The notes: generated from the sequence alone by a model not told the origin. A DNA stretch of 64,000 bases from Burkholderiaceae bacterium (GCA_024235855.1 JACKLN010000001.1:496001-560000), one strand, 5' to 3'. Shown: positions 19,134 through 32,083, counted from the first letter of the stretch. Program-made: numbers and translations.

Positions 19134-19832
19134 ATGCGCGCCACCCACGCCCGACCCCACCGCCCTGCGCTGCTGGCGCTGCTGTGCCTGACCGCTGCCG
19201 TCACCGCCTGCGGCGGGGGTGGCGGCGGTGATGACGGCGCGGCCGCGTCGGCCAGCCCGCCGGCCGGGACGGCGCCAGTTGCACCTGCCCCGGCACCGGC
19301 ACCGGCACCAGCGCTTGCGCCGTCACCCGCACCTTCCCCAGCACCCGCCCCGGCACCGCCGCCGGGCCCCGCCGCCCCGGTGCCCGGCACCCGCGCCACC
19401 TGCGACCTGCCCGACTTCGAAGCCACCGTGATGGCCGCGGTGAACGCCTGGCGCGCCAGCGGCGCCACCTGCGGCACGCAGGCCTACCCGGCGGCAGCTG
19501 CCCTGGCCTGGCAGACCGACCTGACCCAGGCCGCGCTGGTGCACAGCGAGGACATGGTGGCCGGCAACTTCTTCAGCCACACCGGCAGCGACGGCAGCAA
19601 CGCCGGCCAGCGCGCCACCGCCGCCGGCTACACGTGGCGCACGTGGGGCGAGAACATCGCCGCCGGCCAGATGGGCGTGGACGCCGTGGTGGCCGCCTGG
19701 ATGGCCAGCCCCGGCCATTGCGCCAACGTCATGAACGCCCGCTTCGCCGACATCGGCCTGGCCTGCGTGAAGGGCGGCAGCGGCAACACCTATCGGACGT
19801 ACTGGACGATGGTGCTGGGGGCGGCGCGGTGA
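19134..19832 (+). CDS. CAP-domain (SCP/PR-1-like) lipoprotein
   Basis: A 232-residue protein. A lipoprotein signal ends in the lipobox VTAC near residue 26, followed by a glycine run and a long Pro/Ala linker (about residues 45-85). The rest is a CAP domain: ALVHSEDMVAGNFFSHTGSDGS, TWGENIAAGQ and MASPGHCANVMN supply the His and Glu residues of the conserved cavity. The linker probably spans from the membrane anchor into the periplasm or outside. Bacterial CAP proteins have no settled function. Start chosen so that the positively charged n-region directly precedes the signal; an in-frame ATG is at 19116. Confidence 0.85.
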   Translation: MRATHARPHRPALLALLCLTAAVTACGGGGGGDDGAAASASPPAGTAPVAPAPAPAPAPALAPSPAPSPAPAPAPPPGPAAPVPGTRATCDLPDFEATVMAAVNAWRASGATCGTQAYPAAAALAWQTDLTQAALVHSEDMVAGNFFSHTGSDGSNAGQRATAAGYTWRTWGENIAAGQMGVDAVVAAWMASPGHCANVMNARFADIGLACVKGGSGNTYRTYWTMVLGAAR

Positions 19833-19936
19833 GGGCTAACGTGCCTGAGAATCGAGTCCGACGAGAGAGAGGTCTTCTCGCCACGACCGCCGGATGGATG
19901 AACTCCTCAACGCGCAGCAAGACAGGGGCTTCCTGC

Positions 19937-21082
19937 CTATCCGAAACTCGCCCGATACGAGACGGCGTCCAATTCGCAGTGTTGCTCGATCGAGCCTGAC
20001 AGTTCGAACAGCCTCGGCGACCGCCTGAAGTCAAACAGTCGATACAGCCGAAAGCAGTCTGCATGTTCGCGGGCGAACTGCAGTTCGTTGGCTGAGACGA
20101 AGAACGGCGTCCGCTCGCCAAAGCCGGTGGTCTTCACTTCGATGAACCGGTCCCGGCCGTCGGTCTCGAACGAGTGGATGTCGTATCCCAGGCCGTCCCC
20201 CTGCAAAGCCGATGCGTGGGTGACACGCTCGGCCAACTGACCGACACCCAGCTGCACCAGCCGCCAGCGCTCAAACTCCAGCGCAAAAACCTCGCCGGCC
20301 TGCCCGAGGGAACGGTTGTGCTCTTCGCGCGCCAGATAGTCTCGGCGAACGGCTGGACGAAGATAGGCGGGCTCTGGCTCTCGCACCTGATGCTGTCGTC
20401 GGGGTGGGTCGGTCAAAGCGCGCGAGAAATCTGCATGAACAGCCCGGACAGCCGGCCGTTCCACTGCGGACAACGCCACGTCGTCCAAGACCGTGTGTCG
20501 AGCAAGTTGCTCGGACACGACTTCGACCAGCATGTGACGCTGGAAGTTCTGCCGCGGCTGATAGCCCTGGACGTATGGACAACCCAACTGGATCATCACA
20601 GCGCTGATGTTGCAGTGCTTGAACTCGATTGAGCCTTCTGACCGGCCCGGCAGCTTGGACTGCAGTTGGCGTCGATGTCTCGTCTTGCTGAACGGCTGTC
20701 CGGCCAGTTCGGACAAGAGCATCGACAAGTAGTCGGCCACGATCAGCTCAACTTCTTCGCGACGCCAAGGCTCGCCTGTAATGGCGGTTGTCGAACGGAC
20801 CACGAATCCCAGCGATTCCAGTTTCCGCACGACTGTTGCGACGCCGCCCGAGAACTCCGAAGGCTTCAGCGCGAATCCTGCGGAGTTTTGATGCGAAAGC
20901 GCGACGCCGGCAATGGCCTTGGAATCTGCCCATAGACCTGTCCGCGGATCTTGGACAAGGTAGCCGCTGGCACGGCCAAAACCATGCTCGCGAAGGAAAG
21001 CCGACTGCCCCAGCCGGGCAAACTCGTCCAACGCAGCCTGGACCGCTGCAGCGTCTGTCAGGTCAGACAGCTTGAGCGGCAT
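19937..21082 (-). CDS. ScoMcrA-like head domain plus DUF3883 protein, putative DNA-defence protein
   Basis: A 381-residue protein. Residues about 10-95 (EFARLGQSAFLREHGFGRASGYL, DSKAIAGVAL, FSGGVATVVRKLESLGF) resemble the N-terminal head domain of ScoMcrA-type modification-dependent endonucleases. The middle (ELAGQPFSKTRHRR, GSIEFKHCNISAVMIQLG) recurs with it in related proteins. The C-terminal about 90 residues are DUF3883, with GYDIHSF and FIEVKTTGFG forming a D...ExK nuclease-like core. It lies 32 bp behind gyrB on the same strand, probably in its transcript. Base composition is clearly lower in GC than the neighbours, which points to transfer. Function in restriction of modified or foreign DNA is inference from domains. 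Confidence 0.75.
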   Translation of the reverse strand: MPLKLSDLTDAAAVQAALDEFARLGQSAFLREHGFGRASGYLVQDPRTGLWADSKAIAGVALSHQNSAGFALKPSEFSGGVATVVRKLESLGFVVRSTTAITGEPWRREEVELIVADYLSMLLSELAGQPFSKTRHRRQLQSKLPGRSEGSIEFKHCNISAVMIQLGCPYVQGYQPRQNFQRHMLVEVVSEQLARHTVLDDVALSAVERPAVRAVHADFSRALTDPPRRQHQVREPEPAYLRPAVRRDYLAREEHNRSLGQAGEVFALEFERWRLVQLGVGQLAERVTHASALQGDGLGYDIHSFETDGRDRFIEVKTTGFGERTPFFVSANELQFAREHADCFRLYRLFDFRRSPRLFELSGSIEQHCELDAVSYRASFG

Positions 21083-21114
21083 CTCCAGTCAGTTAGGGCA
21101 GGGTGCGGCAACGG

Positions 21115-24802
<3,688 letters not shown>

Positions 24803-25145
24803 GTCTTTACCTTTTTAAGCCTGGTAGCCGTAGTAGGGCCAGGCCGGGGCTGTGAACAACGCTATTTTCGCCTGTTTGATCAACGGTTTAGTCGGGCATC
24901 AACCCTGTGGGTGGGAACAGGGACGGCGGCGTCGCGGATTGGGGACAAAACCGGCGGGCGGACAGGGGCTGTGGACAAGGGCGCGGTTGTTCGGGAGATG
25001 TGCACAGGGTTGTGAAGGTGTCCGTTGTTCGGCACAGCACCCCGCGCCCTCGCAGAGCTCGGGCGGTTCGCCCACGGCCCGGCAAGCGTGCCTGGCCGGT
25101 TCGGCTGGCGAACGGGTCCGCGCAGGTTGACCCGTACGTCCTGCC
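24803..25145. other. dnaA-dnaN intergenic region with degenerate DnaA-box cluster
   Basis: No gene is seen in these 343 bp. On the given strand TGTGAACAA (24851-24859), TGTGGACAA (24970-24978, one mismatch to the consensus) and TGTGCACAG (near 25000) are DnaA-box-like. An A+T-richer stretch (about 24860-24890, CTATTTTCGCCTG followed by TTGATCAACGGTTTAG) is the most likely unwinding element or dnaN promoter. It may form one half of a bipartite origin around dnaA. Box identity is seen, origin function is inference. Confidence 0.5.
24970..24978 (-). promoter_or_regulatory. DnaA box, one mismatch (TTGTCCACA on minus)
   Basis: TGTGGACAA on the given strand is the complement of TTGTCCACA, one change from the TTATCCACA consensus. 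It lies in the dnaA-dnaN spacer between two more degenerate boxes. Confidence 0.5.
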
Positions 25146-26564
25146 TCACCCCTTGAGCGTCTGTTCCAGCACGTGCAGCTGCTGGTTCAGTTCGCTGTTC
25201 TTCTGCCGCTCGCCGCCGATCTTGCGCACCGCGTGCAGCACCGTGGTGTGGTCGCGGCCACCGAAGAGCTCGCCGATCTCTGGCAGGCTCTTCTGCGTCA
25301 TCTCCTTGGCCAGGAACATGGCGATCTGGCGCGGCCGGGCGATCGAGGCCGGGCGCTTCTTGCTGTACATGTCGGCGACCTTGATCTTGTAGAAGTCGGC
25401 CACCGTCTTCTGGATGTTCTCGACGCTGATCTGCCGGTTCTGGATGGACAGCAGATCCTTCAGCGCCTCGCGGGCCAGCGCGATGTTGACGTCCTTGTGC
25501 GTGAAACGCGCGTAGGCCAGCACCTTGCGCAGCGCACCTTCGAGTTCGCGCACGTTGGCGCGCACGTTCTTGGCCACGAAGAAGGCCACGTCCTCGGGCA
25601 TCTCGATGCCGTCCACGCGGGCCTTCTGGATCAGGATGGCCACCCGCATCTCCAGCTCCGGCGGCTCGATGGCCACCGTCAGGCCGGCGTCGAACCGGCT
25701 CGTGAGCCGTTCGTCGATGTCGACCAGACCCTTGGGGTAGGTGTCGCTGGTCATGATGATGTGCGCGCGCTTGGCCAGCAGCGCCTCGAAGGCGTTGAAG
25801 AACTCCTCCTGCGTGCGCTCCTTGCCGGCGAAGAACTGCACGTCGTCGATCAGCAGCAGGTCGAGCTGGTGGTACTTGGCCTTCAGCTCGTCGAAGGTCT
25901 TGCGCTGGTAGTTGCGCACCACGTCGCTGATGAACTGCTCGGCGTGCAGGTACAGCACGCGGGCGTCGGGGCGGTCCTTCAGCAGTGCGTTGCCCACGGC
26001 GTGCACCAGGTGGGTCTTGCCCAGGCCTACGCCGCCGTAGATGAACAGCGGGTTGTACATGGCGCCGGGCGCACCGGCCACGTGCAGCGCGGCGGTGCGC
26101 GCCATCTGGTTGGCGCGGCCGGCCACCAGGGTGTCGAAGGTCAGGGCCGGGTTGAGTTTGTGGCGGCTGGCGGCTGGGGGAGGCGTGGTGCTGCCGGTGG
26201 CCGCAGAGGCATGGGTGGGCGCCGCGGCCGTGGTGGACAGGGCCGGCGCCGCATCGTTGGCCGGTGGCGTGGCGGCCAGCGGGCCTGGGCGCACGGTGGG
26301 CAGCTCGCGCGGTGCCAGCTGCAGGTCCAGCCGCACCGGCAGGCCGGCGAGGTCGCTGAGCACGGTCTCGATGCGGCCGGCGTACTGGCTGCGGATCCAG
26401 TCGAGCTTGAAGCGGTTGGGCACGCGCAGTGCGACCCGCATGGTGTCGTCGTCCTGCGGCAGCACTTCGGCCGGCGGCAACGGGCGGATCCAGGTGTTGA
26501 ACTGCTGTTCAGGCAGTTCGCTCGCGAGGCGCTCGCAGCCACGCTGCCATAGGTCGGGCGTCAT
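25146..26564 (-). CDS. dnaA: Chromosomal replication initiator DnaA
   Basis: DnaA binds DnaA boxes and melts the origin. The 472-residue protein shows domain I ([26 protein letters not shown], residues 4-29), a Pro/Ala-rich domain II linker (about 95-135), the AAA+ domain with Walker [10 protein letters not shown] at about 177-185 and Walker [10 protein letters not shown] at about 236-244, and domain IV with the DNA-binding signature [10 protein letters not shown] at about 436-445. The ATG at 26564 gives the normal beginning, but no Shine-Dalgarno is visible before it. It is divergent from rpmH across the candidate origin. Confidence 0.97.
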   Translation of the reverse strand: MTPDLWQRGCERLASELPEQQFNTWIRPLPPAEVLPQDDDTMRVALRVPNRFKLDWIRSQYAGRIETVLSDLAGLPVRLDLQLAPRELPTVRPGPLAATPPANDAAPALSTTAAAPTHASAATGSTTPPPAASRHKLNPALTFDTLVAGRANQMARTAALHVAGAPGAMYNPLFIYGGVGLGKTHLVHAVGNALLKDRPDARVLYLHAEQFISDVVRNYQRKTFDELKAKYHQLDLLLIDDVQFFAGKERTQEEFFNAFEALLAKRAHIIMTSDTYPKGLVDIDERLTSRFDAGLTVAIEPPELEMRVAILIQKARVDGIEMPEDVAFFVAKNVRANVRELEGALRKVLAYARFTHKDVNIALAREALKDLLSIQNRQISVENIQKTVADFYKIKVADMYSKKRPASIARPRQIAMFLAKEMTQKSLPEIGELFGGRDHTTVLHAVRKIGGERQKNSELNQQLHVLEQTLKG

Positions 26565-27065
26565 ACCGGTGGGGTGTGGAAATCTTCTTGTCTCAGCGCT
26601 GCGCAGGAGGATCCTGACGCTGCGGGGAGCGCAGTTATCCACAATGTCGCGCCAGCGGTCAAGCCCTGCGCATTGCCGCAGGTTGTGGTGCAAGTCTTTG
26701 ACCGGAAAAGGCTTTTCTGCTCTAATGGAGGGTTCCCCGGATCCGGAAAAATGCGGGGGCGGCACGGGAATGTGCCGATCTGGCAACGGCCGTGCGCTCG
26801 CGCGGCCCGCCCTTCGAGGCGGGCCCCTGCAGGTGCCGGTACGCCAGGGTGCCGGGAATGCCGAATCCACAGGGGCTCTGTCCTGGGTGGACGCTGCAGG
26901 CCCGCTGCTCTGCGCGTGCCGAGGGCGCCTCTGGCAGGTCGGCTTCCAGGCATCCGCCCCAGGGCACGTTGCCGGTTCGACCTGTGCCTGGCCACCCGCC
27001 CGGCCTGGGCTTTTTCGCAGCCTCCGGCGCCAGGTGACGGCGCCATCACCGTCCAGGACTTCACC
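26565..27065. other. rpmH-dnaA intergenic region, candidate oriC
   Basis: This 501-bp gap between the divergent dnaA and rpmH genes is the classical place of oriC in gamma- and many betaproteobacteria. It has a perfect DnaA box TTATCCACA at 26635-26643, weaker boxes near 26575 (TGTGGAAAT) and 26863-26871 (GAATCCACA), and an A+T-richer stretch at about 26696-26730 (TTTGACCGG, AAAAGGCTTTTCTGCTCTAATGG). The latter also resembles a TTGACC/TAATGG promoter for rpmH. No gene was found. Origin assignment is inferred from position and boxes. Confidence 0.6.
26635..26643 (+). promoter_or_regulatory. Perfect DnaA box upstream of dnaA
   Basis: TTATCCACA matches the consensus at all nine positions and lies 71 bp from the dnaA start codon, where it could serve both initiation and dnaA autoregulation. 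Confidence 0.75.
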
Positions 27066-27197
27066 ATGAAGCGCACCTACCAGCCTTCCAAGACCCGCCG
27101 CGCGCGTACCCACGGTTTCCTCGTCCGCATGAAGACGCGCGGCGGCCGTGCGGTGATCAAGGCGCGCCGCGCCAAGGGCCGCAAGCGCCTGGCCTGA
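27066..27197 (+). CDS. rpmH: 50S ribosomal protein L34
   Basis: A 43-residue, highly basic ribosomal protein. [20 protein letters not shown] is the nearly universal beginning and the end is RAKGRKRLA, one residue shorter than the common RLAV or RLSV form. The ATG at 27066 is fixed by this conservation. It begins the rpmH-rnpA-yidD-yidC-mnmE block, which faces away from dnaA. Confidence 0.97.
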   Translation: MKRTYQPSKTRRARTHGFLVRMKTRGGRAVIKARRAKGRKRLA

Positions 27198-27235
27198 GCG
27201 GCGACATCGGTGGCAGGCTTTCAGCGCCGGCCGCG

Positions 27236-27730
27236 ATGATCGGGCGCCTTGTGCACAGCGCCGACTTCCAACGCCTGCTGTCCACGCCGCCCTGGTCGCG
27301 GAGTGCCCACTTCGCCGTGCATCACCTGCCGGTGGTGCCGTCACGCCCCCGTCCTGCTGCAAAGCAGGTTGGCCAGCAAGAGTTATCCACAGATGACGTG
27401 AACAAGTCACCGGAACCTGTGGATGACTTGAACGGGCGGTTCTGGCTGGGTGCCGTGCTCCCCAAGCGCCTGGCCCGGCGGGCGGTCACGCGCAACCTGT
27501 TGCGGCGGCAGATCCGGGCGGCACTGCAGCGGCACGCCGGGTCGCTGCCCGGTGGCCTGTGGGTGGTGCGGCTGCGCAGCGGCTTTGCGCGCAGCGAATT
27601 CGTGTCCGCGGCGTCGGAAGTGCTGCGTGCGGCGGCCCGCGGTGAACTGGATGCTGTCCTCGGGACGGCAGGGCGGCGCGCGCCGCGACCGGATCGCGGC
27701 GCCCGCGCCATCGGAGGGCATGCGCCGTGA
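27236..27730 (+). CDS. rnpA: Ribonuclease P protein component with an internal insertion
   Basis: Protein subunit of RNase P, which matures the 5' ends of tRNAs. The 164-residue protein is longer than the usual 115-125. The RNR motif ([14 protein letters not shown]) is near residues 81-94 and the hydrophobic cleft start (SADFQRLLS) near 8-16. Residues about 38-66 ([12 protein letters not shown] to PVDDLNGR) are an insertion between the first strands and coincide with two DnaA-box-like sequences. A C-terminal basic tail of about 20 residues is also extra. The stop overlaps the yidD GTG start by four bases. Confidence 0.93.
   Translation: MIGRLVHSADFQRLLSTPPWSRSAHFAVHHLPVVPSRPRPAAKQVGQQELSTDDVNKSPEPVDDLNGRFWLGAVLPKRLARRAVTRNLLRRQIRAALQRHAGSLPGGLWVVRLRSGFARSEFVSAASEVLRAAARGELDAVLGTAGRRAPRPDRGARAIGGHAP
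27383..27391 (+). promoter_or_regulatory. Perfect DnaA box inside rnpA
   Basis: TTATCCACA encodes part of L50-S51-T52 of RnpA. It matches the consensus at all nine positions and lies in the protein's insertion rather than in its conserved core. Confidence 0.55.
27418..27426 (-). promoter_or_regulatory. DnaA-box-like site inside rnpA, inverted
   Basis: TGTGGATGA is one base from the inverted consensus TGTGGATAA and lies 26 bp after the perfect box at 27383-27391, giving an inverted pair with CAG/CTG flanks. Confidence 0.45.
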
Positions 27731-28050
27731 CCACCCTTTGGCACCGCGTGGGCCAATGGCCCCGCCAGCTGATGATCGGCATCGTGCTGGCCTACCGCTA
27801 CCTGCTCAAGCCCTGGCTCGGCAACGCCTGCCGCTTCGAACCCAGCTGCTCCCAGTACGCGCTGGACGCGCTGCGACGCCATGGTGCCGTCGCCGGCGGC
27901 AGCCTGGCGGCTGGCCGCCTGCTGCGCTGCCATCCCTGGTGTGACGGTGGCCTCGACCCGGTGCCCCGACGCGCACCGGGCCTGTTCACGCGCCTGGGCC
28001 TGAGCGCCGACACCGACTCTCCCGACTTCTCGCATCGGACTCCTTCATGA
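27727..28050 (+). CDS. yidD: Membrane protein insertion efficiency factor YidD
   Basis: A 107-residue protein that assists membrane insertion by YidC. The family core is AYRYLLKPWLGNACRFEPSCSQYALDALRRHG (residues about 22-53) and RLLRCHPWCDGGLDPVP (about 64-80), with the conserved cysteines in CRFEPSCS and CHPWC. The GTG at 27727 overlaps the rnpA stop, and the stop overlaps the yidC ATG, so all three are translationally coupled. A C-terminal extension of about 25 polar residues is not conserved. Confidence 0.95.
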   Translation: MTTLWHRVGQWPRQLMIGIVLAYRYLLKPWLGNACRFEPSCSQYALDALRRHGAVAGGSLAAGRLLRCHPWCDGGLDPVPRRAPGLFTRLGLSADTDSPDFSHRTPS

Positions 28051-29726
28051 CCGACATTCGCCGCACCCTGTTGTGGGTGGTCTTCACGATGTCGCTCGTC
28101 CTGCTCTGGGACGCGTGGAACAAGCACAACGGTCACCCGACCATGTTCGGCATGCCGACGGCCAAGCCGGCCGCGTCCGCACCCGGCAGCACCCCGGGGG
28201 CCACGGCAGCCAGCGGTGTGCCGGCGGCGATGGCCGCGGGGGCGGGCGCCGCGGCGCCGGCCGGCGTGCCGGCTGCCCCCGCGGCGCCAGCGGCCGAGAC
28301 GGTCACGGTGGAAACCGACGTGGTGCGCGCCACCCTGGACAGCCGCGGCGGCACGATCGTGGGTCTGGAACTGCTGAAGTACGCCGATCAGAACGACCCC
28401 ACCAGGCAGGTCAAGCTGCTCGATCAGAGCGCCGCCCGCGTCTACCTGGCGCAGACCGGCCTGATCGCCCAGACCGCCGGCACCAGCCTGCCCAACCACC
28501 TGACGCCGATGCGTGTGCTGCCGGGTGAGCGCACGCTTGCCGGCAACGCCACGGAAGTGAGCGTGAGCTTCGAGAGCGTGACGCCAGAAGGCCTGACCCT
28601 GCGCAAGACGCTGCGCTTCCCGCGTGGCGGCTACACGATCGGCGTCACGCACGAGGTGCTCAACGGCGGTGCGGCGGCCGTCAACCCGCAGCTCTACCTG
28701 CAGCTCACGCGTGACGGCAACAAGCCCGAGGGCGAGTCGAGCTTCTACTTCACCTTCACCGGCCCGGCCGTCTACACCGAGGCCACCAAGTTCAAGAAGA
28801 TCGACTTCGGCGACATCGCCAAGGGCAAGGTGGAGCTGCCGGCGCCGGCGACCGAAGGCTGGGCCGCCATGGTGCAGCACTACTTCACCAGTGCCTGGTT
28901 GCTGCCGGAGGGTGCGCAGCGCGAGTTCCGCACCGCCAAGGTGGCCGACAACCTGTTCTCCGTGGCGCTGGTGACGCCGCTGGGCGAGGTGGCGCCGGGC
29001 GCCAGCACCACGCAGTCGTCCACGCTCTACGTCGGCCCGCAGGAGGAGTACAAGTTGGCCGCGCTGGCCCCGGGCCTGGAACTGGTGAAGGACTACGGCT
29101 GGCTGACCATCCTGTCCAAGCCACTGTTCTGGTTGCTGACCCAGCTGCACAACCTCATCGGCAACTGGGGCTGGGCCATCGTGGCCCTGGTGGTGGTGCT
29201 GAAGATCGCCTTCTACTGGCTCAATGCCAAGGCCTACGCGTCGATGGCCAAGATGAAGGCCATCAACCCCAAGGTCATGGAGATGCGCGAGCGGCTGAAG
29301 GACAAGCCGCAGCAGATGCAGCAGGAGATGATGCGCATCTACCGCGAGGAGAAGGTCAACCCGCTGGGCGGCTGCCTGCCCATCGTCGTGCAGATGCCCT
29401 TCTTCATTGCGCTGTACTGGGTGCTGTTGTCCAGCGTGGAGATGCGCAACGCGCCATGGATCGGCTGGATCACTGACCTGGCGGCCATCGACCCCTACTT
29501 CATCCTGCCGGTGCTGATGACCGCGTCGTCGCTGTTCCAGGTCTGGCTGAACCCGACGCCGCCGGACCCGGTGCAGGCGCGGCTGATGTGGATCATGCCG
29601 CTGGCCTTCGGGGTGATGTTCTTCTTCTTCCCGGCCGGCCTGGTGCTGTATTGGCTGACGAACAACATCCTGTCCATTGCGCAGCAGTGGTTCATCAACA
29701 AGCGGCTGGGCGTGCTGGGCAAGTGA
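28047..29726 (+). CDS. yidC: Membrane protein insertase YidC
   Basis: Inner-membrane insertase acting alone or with SecYEG. The 559-residue protein starts with an uncleaved membrane segment ([22 protein letters not shown]), followed by an Ala/Pro-rich linker (about residues 40-85) and the large periplasmic P1 domain (about 90-340). The conserved insertase core has [15 protein letters not shown] near 371-385, the cytoplasmic coiled hairpin ([28 protein letters not shown]) near 402-429 and [21 protein letters not shown] near 439-459. The start overlaps yidD by four bases. Confidence 0.96.
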   Translation: MTDIRRTLLWVVFTMSLVLLWDAWNKHNGHPTMFGMPTAKPAASAPGSTPGATAASGVPAAMAAGAGAAAPAGVPAAPAAPAAETVTVETDVVRATLDSRGGTIVGLELLKYADQNDPTRQVKLLDQSAARVYLAQTGLIAQTAGTSLPNHLTPMRVLPGERTLAGNATEVSVSFESVTPEGLTLRKTLRFPRGGYTIGVTHEVLNGGAAAVNPQLYLQLTRDGNKPEGESSFYFTFTGPAVYTEATKFKKIDFGDIAKGKVELPAPATEGWAAMVQHYFTSAWLLPEGAQREFRTAKVADNLFSVALVTPLGEVAPGASTTQSSTLYVGPQEEYKLAALAPGLELVKDYGWLTILSKPLFWLLTQLHNLIGNWGWAIVALVVVLKIAFYWLNAKAYASMAKMKAINPKVMEMRERLKDKPQQMQQEMMRIYREEKVNPLGGCLPIVVQMPFFIALYWVLLSSVEMRNAPWIGWITDLAAIDPYFILPVLMTASSLFQVWLNPTPPDPVQARLMWIMPLAFGVMFFFFPAGLVLYWLTNNILSIAQQWFINKRLGVLGK

Positions 29727-29952
29727 CCGATGGCGGGGCGGTGGCCGACCACCGAATCCTGGCTTAGTTCACGACCACCGCCATCTGTCCCCTGCTGCGG
29801 GGGTTGATCCGGCGCGGCCCGGGGCCGACGATGCATCCATGCGGGTCGACCCGGCGCATGCCGGCTCAGGAGCCCGGCCCGTCGGCCACGCGGCCTGCCG
29901 GGCCTCTCCACCCGCGCCATCGTCCGCCGGGGCGCGCCAGAATCAGCCCACC

Positions 29953-31356
29953 ATGCGTTCCGGCCCCGCCGCGCCACCGGCGCCCACCGAACCCATCGCC
30001 GCCATCGCCACCGCCTCCGGGCGCGGGGCGGTGGGCATCGTGCGCGTGTCCGGCTGGGGCCTGCAGCCACTGATCGATGCGCTGTGTGGGCGCTCGCTCA
30101 CACCCCGCATGGCGCACTACGGGCCGTTCCGGGCCGAAGACGGCTCGGCCATCGACCAGGGGCTGGCGCTGTACTTCCCGGCGCCGCACAGCTACACCGG
30201 TGAGGACGTGCTGGAACTCCAGGCGCATGGCGGCCCGGTGGTGCTGCAGCTGCTGCTGGCGCGCTGCCTGGCGGTGCTGCCGGGGCTTCGGCTGGCGCGG
30301 CCGGGCGAGTTCACCGAGCGCGCCTTCCACAACGACAAGCTCGACCTCGCCCAGGCCGAGGCGGTGGCCGACCTGATCGAGGCCGGCACCGAGGCCGCGG
30401 CGCGCAGTGCGGCGCGGGCGCTGGCCGGCGACTTCTCGCAGCGCATCGACGCGCTGGCGGCGCGCATCGTGCACCTGCGCACCCTGGTCGAGGCGACGCT
30501 GGATTTCCCGGAGGAGGAGATCGATTTCCTGGAACAGGCGCAGGCGCGGCGCCAGCTCGACGAGATCCTGGCCGCGCTGGACGCGGCCACCGCTGGTGCG
30601 CGCCAGGGCGCGCTGCTGCGCGAGGGCATGCGCGTGGTGCTGGCTGGCCAGCCCAACGTGGGCAAGAGCAGCCTGCTCAACGCGCTGGCGGGCGCGGAGC
30701 TGGCCATCGTCACGCCGATCCCGGGGACCACGCGCGACCGCGTGGCGGAAACCATCCAGATCGAGGGCGTGCCGGTGCACGTGGTGGACACCGCCGGCCT
30801 GCGCGCGCACGACGAGGCCGCCGACGAGGTCGAGCGCCTGGGCATCGGCCGCAGCTGGGACGCCATCCGCGACGCCGACGCCGTGCTCTTCCTGCACGAC
30901 CTGACGCGGCGCGGCGAGCCGGCCTGCGAGGCGGCCGACGCCGCCATCGCCGCCGAACTGCCGGCCGCGGCCGTGCTGCACGTGTTCAACAAGGCCGATG
31001 CGGCCCCGGTCAACCCCGACGGCCTGCCCGACGGCGCGATCGTGCTGTCGGCCCGCACCGGTGCCGGGCTGGACGCGCTGCGCGCCGAACTGCTGCGGCG
31101 CGCCGGCTGGCAGGCCGCCGCCGAGGGCGTGGCGATCGCGCGCACGCGCCACCTGCAGGCGCTGTCACGCGCCCGCGGTCATCTGGAGGTGGCGGTGACG
31201 CTGGCGTCACCGATGGCGGCGCACCACGACGCGCCGCTGGACCTGCTGGCCGAGGAACTGCGCCTGGCGCACCGGGCGCTGGGCGAGATCACCGGTCAGT
31301 TCGGCGTCGAGGACCTGCTGGGCGAGATCTTCTCGAACTTCTGCATCGGGAAGTAG
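29953..31356 (+). CDS. mnmE: tRNA uridine-5-carboxymethylaminomethyl modification GTPase MnmE
   Basis: With MnmG this GTPase modifies U34 of several tRNAs. The 467-residue protein has the N-terminal tetrahydrofolate-binding domain ([20 protein letters not shown]), the central helical domain, a G domain with P-loop GQPNVGKSS at about 232-240, GTTRD, DTAG and NKAD motifs, and the C-terminal CIGK tail with the essential cysteine. The ATG at 29953 gives the normal N terminus; CAGAAT ends 9 nt upstream without Shine-Dalgarno. It is separated from yidC by 226 bp in which I saw nothing definite. Confidence 0.96.
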   Translation: MRSGPAAPPAPTEPIAAIATASGRGAVGIVRVSGWGLQPLIDALCGRSLTPRMAHYGPFRAEDGSAIDQGLALYFPAPHSYTGEDVLELQAHGGPVVLQLLLARCLAVLPGLRLARPGEFTERAFHNDKLDLAQAEAVADLIEAGTEAAARSAARALAGDFSQRIDALAARIVHLRTLVEATLDFPEEEIDFLEQAQARRQLDEILAALDAATAGARQGALLREGMRVVLAGQPNVGKSSLLNALAGAELAIVTPIPGTTRDRVAETIQIEGVPVHVVDTAGLRAHDEAADEVERLGIGRSWDAIRDADAVLFLHDLTRRGEPACEAADAAIAAELPAAAVLHVFNKADAAPVNPDGLPDGAIVLSARTGAGLDALRAELLRRAGWQAAAEGVAIARTRHLQALSRARGHLEVAVTLASPMAAHHDAPLDLLAEELRLAHRALGEITGQFGVEDLLGEIFSNFCIGK

Positions 31357-31380
31357 GGACCTCCCCGTCGCGGTGGCCGA

Positions 31381-31536
31381 TCAGCCGCTGTGCGGCCGCT
31401 TGCCCGGGTTCTTCTTGCTGCGCGTGTGCGAGCCGCGCTCCAGGCTGCGGCGCTGGCCGGCGTTCATCTTGATGCGCTCGCCGGGCAGCGGCGGGGTGGC
31501 GCGGCGGTCGGCTTCGGTCTTGATCTTGTTGCCCAT
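31381..31536 (-). CDS. Small basic protein of unknown function (51 aa)
   Basis: A 51-residue reading frame from the ATG at 31536 to the TGA at 31381. It begins MGNKIKTEADRRATPPLPGE and ends in a Lys/Arg/Ser-rich tail (NPGKRPHSG). Thr-Pro-Pro-Leu-Pro-Gly and NAGQRRSLERG suggest a real, structured small protein; more than a quarter of the residues are Lys or Arg, so nucleic-acid or ribosome binding is possible. It lies between mnmE (convergent) and soxR (same strand, upstream). The ribosome-binding site is weak. No family recognised. Confidence 0.5.
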   Translation of the reverse strand: MGNKIKTEADRRATPPLPGERIKMNAGQRRSLERGSHTRSKKNPGKRPHSG

Positions 31537-31590
31537 GGTGTGCTTCAGGCTGAGGTTGGCGGAACCCGCAATTAGGCCACAGCCCGGCCG

Positions 31591-32055
31591 TCAGCGGGGC
31601 GGGGCCTCATGCGGGCCCGCCAACAGGTAGCGCGGCCCGTCCCCGCCGAGCGCGGCCCGGTCGCCGGGGTTGAACAGCCGGCAGCGCTGCAGCGACAGGC
31701 AGCCGCAGCCGATGCAGCCGTCGAGGTCGTCGCGCAGCCGGGTCAGCACCGCGATGCGTGCGTCCAGCGCGTCGCGCCAGCGGCGTGACAGGCGCGCCCA
31801 GTCGGCCGCCGTGGGGGTGCGCCCGGCCGGCAGGGCGGCGAAGGCTGCGGCCACGTCGGCCAGCGGCACGCCCATCGTGCGCGCGGCACGGATGACGGCC
31901 ACGCGTCGCAGTGCGCTGCGCGGGTAGCGGCGCTGGTTGCCGCCGGTGCGTGCGGCCGGCAGCAGGCCCTGGGCCTCGTAGAAGCGCAGCGCGGACGTGG
32001 CCACGCCGCTGCGGGCGGCCAGCTCGGCGATCGTGAGGGTCGGGGTCTCGGCCAT
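31591..32055 (-). CDS. soxR: Redox-sensitive MerR-family activator SoxR
   Basis: SoxR senses redox-cycling compounds through a [2Fe-2S] cluster. The protein has 154 residues from the ATG at 32055 (an in-frame ATG two codons upstream is also possible). The MerR winged helix (TIAELAARSGVATSALRFYEAQGLL) opens it and the cluster motif CIGCGCLSLQRC gives C114, C117, C119 and C125, the C-x2-C-x-C-x5-C spacing of E. coli SoxR. A SoxR-type operator lies 33 bp upstream, in the promoter of the divergent VOC gene. Confidence 0.95.
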   Translation of the reverse strand: MAETPTLTIAELAARSGVATSALRFYEAQGLLPAARTGGNQRRYPRSALRRVAVIRAARTMGVPLADVAAAFAALPAGRTPTAADWARLSRRWRDALDARIAVLTRLRDDLDGCIGCGCLSLQRCRLFNPGDRAALGGDGPRYLLAGPHEAPPR

Positions 32056-32083
32056 CGTCATTTCCCCACCGGAACGGCAGGGC

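Noticed and set aside
29727..29952. Possible small gene or RNA between yidC and mnmE
   Set aside because: No frame with a ribosome-binding site or convincing hairpin plus U-run was found; only a CAGAAT -10-like box before mnmE stood out.
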